A program made the position numbers and the translations under genes. Shown here in pieces: positions 8,377-17,600 of a DNA stretch of 64,000 nt. Within the stretch, counting starts at the first letter, position 1. Each line of letters starts with the position of its first letter. Below the pieces are notes generated by a model. It made no database searches. It saw nothing but the letters and a program-made list of their open reading frames with translations, and was not told the origin of the DNA. The DNA is from Burkholderia sp. FERM BP-3421 (GTDB taxonomy: Bacteria; Pseudomonadota; Gammaproteobacteria; Burkholderiales; Burkholderiaceae): NCBI RefSeq assembly GCF_028657905.1, contig NZ_CP117779.1, forward strand, positions 1 to 64,000, in the 5' to 3' direction.

Positions 8377-9543
8377 GTGGCACATTCGCTTGATGTTTTT
8401 GCCGAGCAGAAGCTGAAGGAACTGAGCGCATCGAATCTGCATCGCGTCCTGACGGAAACCGATCGGAGCGAAGGCATCTGGATACGCAGGAACGGACGTC
8501 GGCTGCTCTCGTTCTCGTGCAACGACTACCTGAATCTCACGCAGCACCCCGACGTCAAGGAAGCGGCGATCGCGGCGATCCGCCGCTATGGCGTCGGTGC
8601 CGGCGCGTCACGGCTCGTGACGGGCAATCACCCGCTGTTCGCCGAACTCGAGGCGCGGCTGGCGCACCTGATGGGCATGGAAACGGCCTGCGTGTTCGGC
8701 TCGGGCTATCTGGCCAACGCGGGCATCGTGCCGGCGCTGGTCGGCAAGGACGATCTGGTTCTCGTCGATGAGCTGGCGCATGGTTGCCTGTGGGCCGGCG
8801 CGCAGTTATCCCGAGGAAAGGTCGTGCCGTTCCGGCACAACGACCTCGCGCACGTCGAGGCGCTGCTGAACGAACACCGACAGGCGCACGGCAAGGCCAT
8901 TGTGCTGACTGACGGGGTCTTTTCCCAGGACGGAGACATCGCGCCGCTCGAGGAGATGGTCGCCATCGCCGATCGCTTCGATACCTGGGTCATGTCGGAC
9001 GATGCGCACGGCATCGGGGTCGTGGGACAGGGGCGCGGCTCCACCTTCGCAACCGGGCGCGATGCGCGCGTGCCGCTGAAGATGGGCACGCTGGGCAAGG
9101 CGGTCGGCAGCTACGGCGGCTATCTCGCGGCGTCGGCGCCCGTGATCGACCTGATCCGCAACCGCGCGCGCACCTATGGGCTGACGACCGGGCAGCCGCC
9201 CGGAACGGTCGCGGCGACCATCGCGTCGCTCAGGATCATTGCCGACGACGCCGCGCTCGTCGCGCGGCCGCTCGAGAAAGCGAAAAAATTCGCGGCCTTG
9301 CTCGGCATGCCCGAGCCGCAGGCCCCGATCGTCCCGATCATCATCGGCGACGAGGAAGCGACGCTGAACGCGTCGCGCATGCTCGCCGAGGAAGGCTTCT
9401 TCGTGACGGCGATTCGCCCACCGACGGTGCCGCGCGGCACGGCGCGCCTGCGCATCCTGATTACCGCGAGCCATCCCCACGAGGAAATCGAGCGTCTCGC
9501 GACGCTCATCCATCAACGCGTCCCGCGCGCGCGCGCCGAGTAG
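8377..9543 (+). CDS. BioF-like alpha-oxoamine synthase (8-amino-7-oxononanoate synthase family)
   Basis: A 388-residue PLP enzyme of the alpha-oxoamine synthase family. It carries the N-terminal SFSCNDYLNL, GVGAGASRLVTGNHPLFAELE, the SDDAHGIGVVG stretch with the PLP-contacting Asp and His, and the Schiff-base lysine K241 in TLGKAVGSYGG. Family members condense an amino acid with an acyl-CoA or acyl-ACP with loss of CO2. BioF joins alanine to a pimeloyl thioester in biotin synthesis, and the SxtA4 domain joins arginine to propionyl-ACP. The start is GTG after a good AGAAGGGAGA site. Because it is divergent to an MT-GNAT-ACP protein, the partner acyl-ACP may come from that protein. The alternative is a true spare BioF giving resistance to a biotin-pathway inhibitor. 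Sequence alone does not decide between them. Confidence 0.85.
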   Translation: MAHSLDVFAEQKLKELSASNLHRVLTETDRSEGIWIRRNGRRLLSFSCNDYLNLTQHPDVKEAAIAAIRRYGVGAGASRLVTGNHPLFAELEARLAHLMGMETACVFGSGYLANAGIVPALVGKDDLVLVDELAHGCLWAGAQLSRGKVVPFRHNDLAHVEALLNEHRQAHGKAIVLTDGVFSQDGDIAPLEEMVAIADRFDTWVMSDDAHGIGVVGQGRGSTFATGRDARVPLKMGTLGKAVGSYGGYLAASAPVIDLIRNRARTYGLTTGQPPGTVAATIASLRIIADDAALVARPLEKAKKFAALLGMPEPQAPIVPIIIGDEEATLNASRMLAEEGFFVTAIRPPTVPRGTARLRILITASHPHEEIERLATLIHQRVPRARAE

Positions 9544-9626
9544 CGCAGGCATCCTGGCGGCGGGAGCACGGGCCCGTCGCTATCGCGTCCCATCGATCTC
9601 GGGGGCGCCTGGTCCAGGGGGAAAAC

Positions 9627-10766
9627 ATGAGTGCATCTGGGGAGAAAGGGCACGCGCTCGTCATCGGCGCGGGCGTGCTTGGCCTGACGACCGCATTGTG
9701 TTTGCGCGAGCGTGGCATCCGAGTGACGGTCGTCGCCGAGCAGTTCGCGCCGGACGTCACGTCGGTCGTGGCCGGCGCGCTGTGGGAATGGCCTCCGGCC
9801 GTCTGCGGCTATCACTACGACGAAGTGTCGCTGTCGCGTTCGAAACACTGGTGCATGGTGTCGTTCCGACGCTTCGAGACCCTGGCCAACGATCCGGCTA
9901 CTGGGGTCTACATCCGGCCGGTCAACTTCTATTTCCGCAATCGCATCGAGGAACATCCGCTTCATCTGGAAAAAATGAACGAGATCCGGCAGCACGTGCC
10001 GGGTTTCCGGCGCGCTCCCGAGCTGATTGTCGAAAACAACGTGAATCCGGACATCGGCCTCGTCGACGCGTACCAGCATCTCGCGCCGATGGTCGACACC
10101 GATGTCTACATGGCATGGCTGCTGGCGATGACGGAAGCGGCCGGCGTGCGCGTCGTCCAGGGCAGGATCGAGGGCGTGCTGCGGTCGCAGGAGGCCAGCC
10201 TGAAAGCGAGTTACGACGCCGACGCGATCGTCAACTGCACGGGCCTCGGCGCGGCCGCGTTGAGCGGCGAGCCCATGTATCCGCTGCGCGGTGCGGTGAT
10301 CCGTCTCGTCAACAATGGCAGCCGGATGCCGCGCCTCGATCAGGCGCACTGCATGTCGCACGATCACGTGACCGGCGTCGACGAGATCGTGTTCATCGTG
10401 CCGCGCGGCGAGGATCGCATCGTGCTGGGCGCGATCGCGGAAGCCGATCAATGGGACAAGGACATCCGCTTCGACAACCACGAGGCGATCCGGAAGATGT
10501 ACGCGCGCGGGATCGAATTCATGCCCGCGCTCGCTGACGTCGAGATCGATCCGGTCGAACCGGTTCGCGTCGGGCTGCGCCCCTTCAGACACGGCAACGT
10601 CCGGCTGGAAGTGGAACCCGGAACGCACATCCTGCATAACTACGCCCACGGCGGAGCTGGCGTGACCCTGTCATGGGGATGCGGGATCGAGGCCGCGGAG
10701 CGGGTCGAGCGCATGCTCGTCGATCCGGGCGCCACGGCGGCCCTCCACACGGTGGAGTGGGCATGA
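9627..10766 (+). CDS. D-amino-acid-oxidase-like FAD oxidoreductase
   Basis: A 379-residue protein of the DAO fold. An N-terminal FAD-binding GxGxxG is in VIGAGVLGLTTAL (about 12-24), a substrate-domain centre follows, and the C-terminal HNYAHGGAGVTLSWGC (about 335-350) is the hallmark of D-amino-acid and D-aspartate oxidases. Known members oxidise a D-amino acid or a secondary amine to the imine, with hydrogen peroxide as by-product. In this cluster it could oxidise an amine of the nascent product or an amino-acid precursor. It follows the bioF-like gene by 83 bases and overlaps the next gene by an ATGA, so these genes are very likely co-transcribed. Confidence 0.82.
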   Translation: MSASGEKGHALVIGAGVLGLTTALCLRERGIRVTVVAEQFAPDVTSVVAGALWEWPPAVCGYHYDEVSLSRSKHWCMVSFRRFETLANDPATGVYIRPVNFYFRNRIEEHPLHLEKMNEIRQHVPGFRRAPELIVENNVNPDIGLVDAYQHLAPMVDTDVYMAWLLAMTEAAGVRVVQGRIEGVLRSQEASLKASYDADAIVNCTGLGAAALSGEPMYPLRGAVIRLVNNGSRMPRLDQAHCMSHDHVTGVDEIVFIVPRGEDRIVLGAIAEADQWDKDIRFDNHEAIRKMYARGIEFMPALADVEIDPVEPVRVGLRPFRHGNVRLEVEPGTHILHNYAHGGAGVTLSWGCGIEAAERVERMLVDPGATAALHTVEWA

Positions 10767-11752
10767 GCGTGCGCGCGATCGTTTGCGAGGCCTACGACGG
10801 CACGGGATCACTGGTCGTGCGGCACCTGGCGCCGCCGTCGCTTGCGGCGGGCGAGGCGCGGGTCGCCGTGCACGCCAGCGGCATCAATTTTGCGGACACG
10901 CTGATCGTCGAAGGGCGCTACCAGACCAGGCCGGCGCTCCCCTTCGTACCGGGCTTCGAGATCGCCGGCACGGTCGTCGAAACGGCGCCCGACGTGACAT
11001 CGGTATCGGTTGGCGACCGCGTGATGGGGATCCTCGCGTGGGGCGGTTTTGCCGACGAAGTCGCGTTGCCGGCCGGGAATCTGTTCAGGATTCCCGCGTC
11101 GATGGACTTCGTAGCCGCGGCGGGTTTCGCCATTGCCTACGGCACGTCGTATGGCGCGCTGACCTGGCGCGCCAGGCTGGGCGAGGGCGAGACGCTGCTG
11201 GTCCATGGCGCGGGCAGCGGCACCGGTCTGACCGCCGTCGAGGTCGGTCGGGCGCGCGGTGCGACGGTGATCGCCGTGGCGAGTTCGGCGGAGAAGCGCG
11301 AGGCTGCCCGCCGCCATGGCGCTCACCACGTGATCGAGGCAGGACGCGACGATTTCCGGGATCAGGTGAAGGCGCTGACGGGCGGTCGCGGGGTGGACGT
11401 CGTGTACGACCCGGTCGGCGGGGCGGCCTTCGACGCCAGCCTGCGCGTCGTCGCCCCCGAGGGGCGCATCGTCGTCATCGGCTTCGCGAGCGGCGAGATT
11501 CCGCGCCCGCCAGCGAACGTGCTGCTCGTCAAGAATATCGACGTGATGGGCTTCTACTGGGGACATTACCGGATGAACCGGCCGGCCTGGGTGCGCGACG
11601 CGTTCGACATGCTGTTCGGCTGGTTCGAGGCCGGCAGGCTCGCGCCGCAGGTATCGCAGGTCATGGATCTGTCGCGGGCGGCCGAGGCCATCGAACTGCT
11701 GCGCGCGCGCAAGGTCGCCGGCAAGGTGGTGCTGAGTACCGCGCGAGCCTGA
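10763..11752 (+). CDS. Quinone-oxidoreductase-like NADPH-dependent dehydrogenase (MDR family)
   Basis: A 329-residue zinc-independent medium-chain reductase. It has an N-terminal GroES-like part (SGINFADTLIVEGRYQ, PFVPGFEIAGTV) and a Rossmann part with the NADPH motif VHGAGSGTGLTAVEV (about 148-162). The C-terminal FYWGHYRMNRPAW stretch resembles QorA-type enzymes. It may reduce an enone or a quinone-like intermediate, or serve as a stand-alone enoyl reductase for the assembly line. The ATG at 10763 overlaps the stop of the preceding oxidase gene, and I prefer it to upstream starts because it gives the canonical N-terminus. Confidence 0.85.
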   Translation: MSVRAIVCEAYDGTGSLVVRHLAPPSLAAGEARVAVHASGINFADTLIVEGRYQTRPALPFVPGFEIAGTVVETAPDVTSVSVGDRVMGILAWGGFADEVALPAGNLFRIPASMDFVAAAGFAIAYGTSYGALTWRARLGEGETLLVHGAGSGTGLTAVEVGRARGATVIAVASSAEKREAARRHGAHHVIEAGRDDFRDQVKALTGGRGVDVVYDPVGGAAFDASLRVVAPEGRIVVIGFASGEIPRPPANVLLVKNIDVMGFYWGHYRMNRPAWVRDAFDMLFGWFEAGRLAPQVSQVMDLSRAAEAIELLRARKVAGKVVLSTARA

Positions 11753-11791
11753 GCGCGATTCGTATCGAATTCAATCACGGGAGTTGCTCTG

Positions 11792-12787
11792 ATGAGCCAT
11801 GACATGCCGTCTGTCGACGTTTGCGCGGACTTCACCGCGGCAGATGCCGCCGAGACGATCCGCCACGACTGGACCCACGCGGAGATCGCGGCGCGCTTCG
11901 ATATGCCGCTGACGGATCTTCTGTACGAGGCGCAGACGGTTCAGCGCCGCTTCCACGCGGGCCGCCCGCTGGAGATCTCGCAACTGCTGTCGATCAAGAC
12001 CGGGGGATGTCCGGAGGACTGCGGCTATTGCAGCCAGTCCGTGCATGCCGACACGCTGTTGCCTGCCACCAAGCTGATGGACGTCGACGCGGTGCTGGCC
12101 GCCGCCGCATCCGCGAAGGCGGCCGGCGTGCAGCGCTTTTGCATGGGGGCCGCGTGGCGCAAGCCGCGCGAGCGGGATCTCGAACGTGTGTGCGAGATGG
12201 TCGAGGGGGTGAAAGCGCTCGGCCTCGAAACCTGCGTCACGCTGGGCATGCTCACCGGCCCGCAGGCGCGGCGGCTCGCGGAGTCGGGCCTCGATTTCTA
12301 CAACCACAACATCGACACGGGGCCGGCGTATTACCCCACGGTTGCCAGCACGCGCACGCTCGACGACCGCCTGGAGACGCTCGATCACGTGCGCCACGCC
12401 GGGCTCAAGGTCTGTTGCGGAGGCATCGTCGGCATGGGCGAGAGCCGCGACGACCGGATCGGCATGCTGCGCGTGCTCGCGAACCTGCCGAGCCATCCCG
12501 AATCGGTGCCCATCAACTCGCTGATGCGGGTGCCCGGCACCGCGCTGGCGGAGGCCGACGGCGTCGACGGGCTGGAGTTCGTCCGCACGATCGCCGTGGC
12601 GCGAATCCTGATGCCGAAGTCGGTCGTCCGTCTTTCCGCCGGTCGCGAGCACATGAGCGACGAGTTGCAGGCGCTGTGCTTCCTGGCGGGCGCGGGTTCG
12701 GTCTTCGTCGGAGACCGGCTGCTCACCACGCCGAACCCGACGCTCGCGCAGGACGAGCACCTGATCACGAGACTGGGCGCCCGCTGA
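11792..12787 (+). CDS. bioB: Biotin-synthase-like radical SAM enzyme
   Basis: A 331-residue BioB homologue. The radical SAM cysteines are C73, C77 and C80 in GGCPEDCGYC. The ligands of the sacrificial [2Fe-2S] cluster that supplies sulfur in BioB are all present: C117, C148, C208 and R280 (the last in VVRLSAGRE). BioB inserts sulfur into dethiobiotin to form biotin. The dethiobiotin-contact motif, which I recall as YNHNLDTSPE in E. coli, here reads YNHNIDTGPA (170-179): N171, N173 and D175 are kept but the Ser and Glu are replaced. That fits either an altered substrate, such as a biotin-like product, or a variant insensitive to an inhibitor. It sits 39 bases after the oxidoreductase gene and 48 before the carbamoyltransferase gene, inside the cluster and away from any bioA or bioD. 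Confidence 0.88.
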   Translation: MSHDMPSVDVCADFTAADAAETIRHDWTHAEIAARFDMPLTDLLYEAQTVQRRFHAGRPLEISQLLSIKTGGCPEDCGYCSQSVHADTLLPATKLMDVDAVLAAAASAKAAGVQRFCMGAAWRKPRERDLERVCEMVEGVKALGLETCVTLGMLTGPQARRLAESGLDFYNHNIDTGPAYYPTVASTRTLDDRLETLDHVRHAGLKVCCGGIVGMGESRDDRIGMLRVLANLPSHPESVPINSLMRVPGTALAEADGVDGLEFVRTIAVARILMPKSVVRLSAGREHMSDELQALCFLAGAGSVFVGDRLLTTPNPTLAQDEHLITRLGAR

Positions 12788-12835
12788 CCGCGCTCGCGCC
12801 GACACGACAACAATCGATTCCCTGTGGGGGCCGTC

Positions 12836-14599
12836 ATGCATGTTCTTGGCGTTAGCGGACTGGACCGCGCCATTTCGTTTCGCGAGCAGCATTATCCGGA
12901 TATCGAGCGGCGCGAGCGGCGCATCACGCAGGGCCTGGACGCCGCCGCCGCGCTATGCGGGCCAGGCGGCATCCTGGGCGCCGCGGCGGAGGAGCGCTTC
13001 ACCGGCCAGAAAGGCATCGAACGCTTTCCCGCCCGCGCCATCGACGCGCTGCTCGCCCAGGCGGGCCTGCGGCTCGACCAGATCGACCGCATCGCGCACG
13101 GCTTCGCCTACGACGCGGTCGCCGCGTCGCTGAGTCCGTCGGACGAGGCGCGCGCGGAATTCACGCGGGTCCAGTCACGCGCCGCGCAGCTGGAGGTATT
13201 GCGCGAACACTGGGGCGACGGTCCGTGGGACGAGCGATTCGTGCAGGTGCCGCACCATCTCGCGCATGCGGCCAGCGCCTACTACCCGAGCGGAATGGAC
13301 GAGGCGCTGGTGTTCGTCTCCGACGGCATGGGCGAGACCGAGAGCGCATCGGTCTGGACCGGGCGCAACGGCCGCCTTGCGCCGCTCGCGAGCGTGTCGC
13401 ACCGGCATTCGCTCGGCGTGCTGTACGGGCTGTTTACGCTGCATCTCGGCTTTCGCTTCAATTCGGGCGAATACAAGGTGATGGGGCTCGCGCCCTACGG
13501 CGATCCGCGCCCCTACTTCGGGCAGCTGAGCGAGCTGGTGCGATTGCAGGACGACGGGTTCTACACGATCCCGATCCTGCAGCTGAACGAGACGCCACTC
13601 GAGAGGGCGACGTATCGCGCATCGTCACGCGTCATCGAGGAACTGTTCGGGGCGCCGCGCCGGCCGGACGAGCCGATCAGCCAGGCCCACATGGATCTCG
13701 CGGCGGCGTTGCAGGCCGTGCTGCAAAACACCACGTTGCACACGCTGAGGACCTTCAAGGCGCGCACCGGCGCGCGGCATCTGTGCATGGCGGGAGGCGT
13801 CGCGCTCAACTGCACCGCGAACGGCGTCGTGCTGCGCAGCCGGCTCTTCAAGCGCACCTTCGTACAGCCTGCATCGGGCGACGACGGCACGGCGCTCGGC
13901 GCGGCGCTCTACGTGCAGAGCGAGCGGGAGCCGGATGCCGTGATGCAGCCGATGAGCATGCCCTTCTGGGGCACCCGGGAAGACGAGCCCGCGTTGCGCG
14001 CGGCGCTCGACAAGCCGTGGCTCGAGGTACGCCGCATCGACGATCCCGCGCAGCTCGTCCGGACCACCGCGGATCTGCTGGCGCGCGAGCAGATCGTCGG
14101 CTGGTTCCAGGGCGCGATGGAGTTCGGCCCGCGCGCGCTCGGCAACCGCAGCATCCTCGCCGATCCGCGCTCGCCGACGATGCGTGCGCGCGTCAACGCG
14201 CTCGTGAAGAAGCGCGAGGACTTCCGGCCGTTCGCGCCGGCCGTGCTCGCGCATCGCGCGCCTGAATTCTTCGACATCAAGGCGGGCGAGGTGGAGACCT
14301 TCGCCCACATGCTGTACGTGACGGGCGTGCGCGCGGCATACCGGGACGCGTTGCCGGCCATCACCCATTGCGATGGTTCCGCGCGCGTGCAGACCGTGTT
14401 CTCCGACCGCAATCCACGCTTTTTCCAGCTGATCGAGGCATTCGAGCAGGTCACAGGCTTGCCGATCCTGCTGAACACCTCCTTCAACGTACGCGGCCAG
14501 CCGATCGTCCGGACCGCGGAGGAAGCGGTGGAGACGTTCCGCGAGGCACGCCTCGACGCCCTGGTGATCGGTGACTACCTGGCCACACTGAAGACCTGA
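12836..14599 (+). CDS. Carbamoyltransferase, NodU/CmcH/TobZ family
   Basis: A 587-residue protein from the ATG at 12836, which follows a GGGGG site and is better than the GTG 12 bases upstream. The N-terminal Kae1-like domain carries HHLAHAASAYYPSG with metal-binding histidines (about 141-154), SDGMGETES, and MAGGVALNCTANG (about 320). The C-terminal YrdC-like region carries WFQGAMEFGPRALGNRSIL. Members use ATP and carbamoyl phosphate to carbamoylate a hydroxyl, as in tobramycin, cephamycin and saxitoxin (SxtI) synthesis. In this cluster it could place a carbamate on the polyketide. If that group then cyclised onto a neighbouring amine it would give a ring like the ureido ring of biotin; this last step is speculation. 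Confidence 0.9.
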   Translation: MHVLGVSGLDRAISFREQHYPDIERRERRITQGLDAAAALCGPGGILGAAAEERFTGQKGIERFPARAIDALLAQAGLRLDQIDRIAHGFAYDAVAASLSPSDEARAEFTRVQSRAAQLEVLREHWGDGPWDERFVQVPHHLAHAASAYYPSGMDEALVFVSDGMGETESASVWTGRNGRLAPLASVSHRHSLGVLYGLFTLHLGFRFNSGEYKVMGLAPYGDPRPYFGQLSELVRLQDDGFYTIPILQLNETPLERATYRASSRVIEELFGAPRRPDEPISQAHMDLAAALQAVLQNTTLHTLRTFKARTGARHLCMAGGVALNCTANGVVLRSRLFKRTFVQPASGDDGTALGAALYVQSEREPDAVMQPMSMPFWGTREDEPALRAALDKPWLEVRRIDDPAQLVRTTADLLAREQIVGWFQGAMEFGPRALGNRSILADPRSPTMRARVNALVKKREDFRPFAPAVLAHRAPEFFDIKAGEVETFAHMLYVTGVRAAYRDALPAITHCDGSARVQTVFSDRNPRFFQLIEAFEQVTGLPILLNTSFNVRGQPIVRTAEEAVETFREARLDALVIGDYLATLKT

Positions 14600-14612
14600 A
14601 GAACACGACGAC

Positions 14613-17600
14613 ATGACCATGAACGCATCCAGGACGACGTCCGCGCCGCAGGCTTCCATCGTATTCGACTTGCCGAGAGACTATCCGGCACCGGTCACGC
14701 CCCGCTACCGTCGCGGGCGCGATAGCCTGGCCGTCCCCGCGTCCGTGGCGGCCGCGCTCGGCGAGCGCGCCGCGCGCGCCGGCTGCCTGGCGACGACGGG
14801 ATGGCTCGCGGCGCTCGGCGTGGCACTGTCCCGCTACGCCGACCAGCGCCACTTGCCGCTCGATCTGATCGTGACCGGCGCCGGCCATGACGAACCGGCG
14901 CGCGTGCGCGTGACGCTCGACGTCGCCCCGGAGGCGCCAGCCGACGCGTTGCTGCGCGCGACCGCTGACGCGCTCGGGCAACGTACGGCGGCGATCGCCG
15001 GACACGCACCCGTGACCGTGTCGTTCTCCGGCCTGCCGACCGAGCCTGACGAGGCGGCGCTGTCCGACGCGATGCTGGACGAAGCCGAGGAGCTGTTCGT
15101 CGACAGCGAACTCAATTTCACGCTGGACGGGCGCGACGGGACGCTGTCGCTCGTGTGCGAGTACGACGAGGAGCGCTTCGAAGCCGCGACCATCGCGGGC
15201 GTGCTGGCGAGCTGGCTCGGCGCCGCACGCGCGCTGCCGGAGGCCGCGCAGACGCCGGTCGGCCGGCTGCCGCTGTGGTCCGCATCCGCGCTTGCCGCCT
15301 GGCGCGCCGCATTGCGCGGACCGGTGGCGGAGATTCCGGCGCTGACCTTCAGCGCGCTGATTCGCACCGCAGCGGCGCATTGGCCGGATGCGGTCGCGGT
15401 CGAGACGGCCGCCGAGCGCCTGACCTACCGTGAACTGCTGCAGCGGGCGGCGCGGGTCGCGCGCGGGCTGCGCGCACGCGGCGTCCGGCCGGGCGAGCAT
15501 GTGGCCGTGTGCCTCGAACGCCGCGTCGATCTGGTCAGCGCGCTGCTCGGCGTGATGACGGCCGGTTGTGTCTATGTGCCGCTGGACCCGGGCTATCCGT
15601 CCGCGCGGCGCGATTACATCCTGGAGAACGCCGACGTGCGGCTCGTGCTCGGCGAAACCGCCGAGCACGACGCGACGCCGCGCGCACAGGTGTCGTTGGA
15701 CGCGTTGTTGCGGGACGCAGCGGAAGGCGATGCCTGGGCCGGCGATGACGACCCCGACGCGATCGCCTATCTGATTTACACGTCGGGCTCGACGGGGCAG
15801 CCGAAGGGGGTGCGCGTCGGCAACCGCGCGGCGGTCAATCTGCTGCTCGCGATGCTCGAACGCACTGGCTTGCAGGCGGGCGAAACCTGGTTCGCGGTGA
15901 CCACGCCGATGTTCGATATCGCGTTCGCCGAGCTGTTCGCGCCGCTCGTCGCCGGCGGGCGCGTGTGGCTCGCGAGTCGCGACGAAACGGCGGATCCGCT
16001 GGCGCTGGCGAACCGGATCGAAACGGTCCGGCCGCGCGTGCTGCAGGCGACGCCCGCGACCTGGCGGATGCTGGTCGCCACGCACTGGCAAGGCCGGCCC
16101 GATCTGATCGCCGTGAGCGGCGGAGAAGCGCTCGACGAATCGCTGGCCCGGGCGTTGCGGCCGCGGGTCGCGCGCCTCTGCAATGTCTATGGGCCGACGG
16201 AAGCGACCGTCTGGGCGACCTGGCACGAGGTGCGCGAACAGGGTTTTGTGTTGCTCGGCGAGCCGCTGCGCAACGTGGCGCTGCACGTCCTCGACGCCCA
16301 CGGCGCGCCGGTGCCGCCGGGCGTGGCCGGCGAGCTGTGCATCGCGGGCGCGGGGCTCGCGCACGGCTACCACGGCCGGGATTCGCTGACGCGCGAGCGT
16401 TTCGTCGAGCTGACGCTCGACGGCGAGCCGCCGGTCCGGGTGTATCGGACCGGCGATCTGGTGCGGGCGAGCGCGAGCGGCGCGGTGCGCTGGCTCGCGC
16501 GGCTCGACAACCAAGTGAAGCTGCGCGGCTTCCGCATCGAGCTGGGCGACATCGAGGCCGCACTGAACGCGATTCCGGGCGTGCGCCAGGCGGTGGCCGT
16601 CGTCGAACGGCTCGACGAGCACGACCAGCGCCTCGTCGCCTACATTGTGCAGGAGGACGGCGCGGCGGGCGGTCCCGCAGCGGGCGATCTGTCCGCGCGG
16701 CTGCGCGACAGCCTGCGTCGCACGCTGCCGGACTACATGATGCCGGCGTTGTTCGTGACGCTCGACCGGATGCCGCTGACCGACAACGGCAAGCTCGATC
16801 GCGGCGCACTGGCGGCGCTCGAGCGGCCGGCGCCCGCCGTATCGGGCGCGGCGGCCAGCGTGGCGGACGGCACCACGCTCGAACGCGTGCAGGCCATCTG
16901 GCGGGACGTGCTGCGCAGGCAGGATGTCGGCGTCGACGTCAATTTCTTCGATCTGGGCGGCCATTCGATGCTGCTGCTCCAGATGCAGCTGAAGGTCGAG
17001 CAGGCGTTTGGCGTGCGCGTGCCACGCGTCGATTTCTTCCGCAATCCGACCGTGGCGCGGCTGGCCGCCTACCTCGAGGCGCGCGGCGAGCCCGCGGGCG
17101 ACGCGGCACAGCCGCGTGGCCGCGCGGGGCGGGCGACCCCCGCGCGCGCGACCAGCGTGGCGGTGGTCGGAATCGGGGTGCGGGTGCCGGGGGCCTCGGA
17201 CGCCGAAGCGTTCTGGCGCAATCTGCGCGACGGTGTCGAATCGCGCACCGAATTCACCGAGACCGAACTGCGCGAGGCCGGGGTGCCGCCGGCACTGATC
17301 GCCGACCCGAACTACGTGCGTGCCGGCTTCGTGCTCGACGACATCGAGCAGTTCGATGCGGGCTTCTTCGGCATGAGTCCGCGCGAGGCCGAGCTGCTGG
17401 ATCCGCAGCAACGCATCTTCCTCGAATGCGCGTGGCAGGCACTCGAGGATGCGGGCATCGATCCGCATCAGGATGGCGACGGGATCGGCGTCTACGTGGG
17501 TACGGACGCGAGCGGTTACCACGCGTCGATCCTCGCGCCGCTCGAAGCGGATTCGGCGCCGGCCGCGGCGTTCCAGATCCGGATCGGCAACGAGAAGGAT

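Noticed and set aside
4975..14599. Saxitoxin-type biosynthetic cluster
   Set aside because: MT-GNAT-ACP, oxoamine synthase and carbamoyltransferase are shared, but amidinotransferase, cyclase and Rieske-type oxygenase genes are absent and modular PKS genes dominate.
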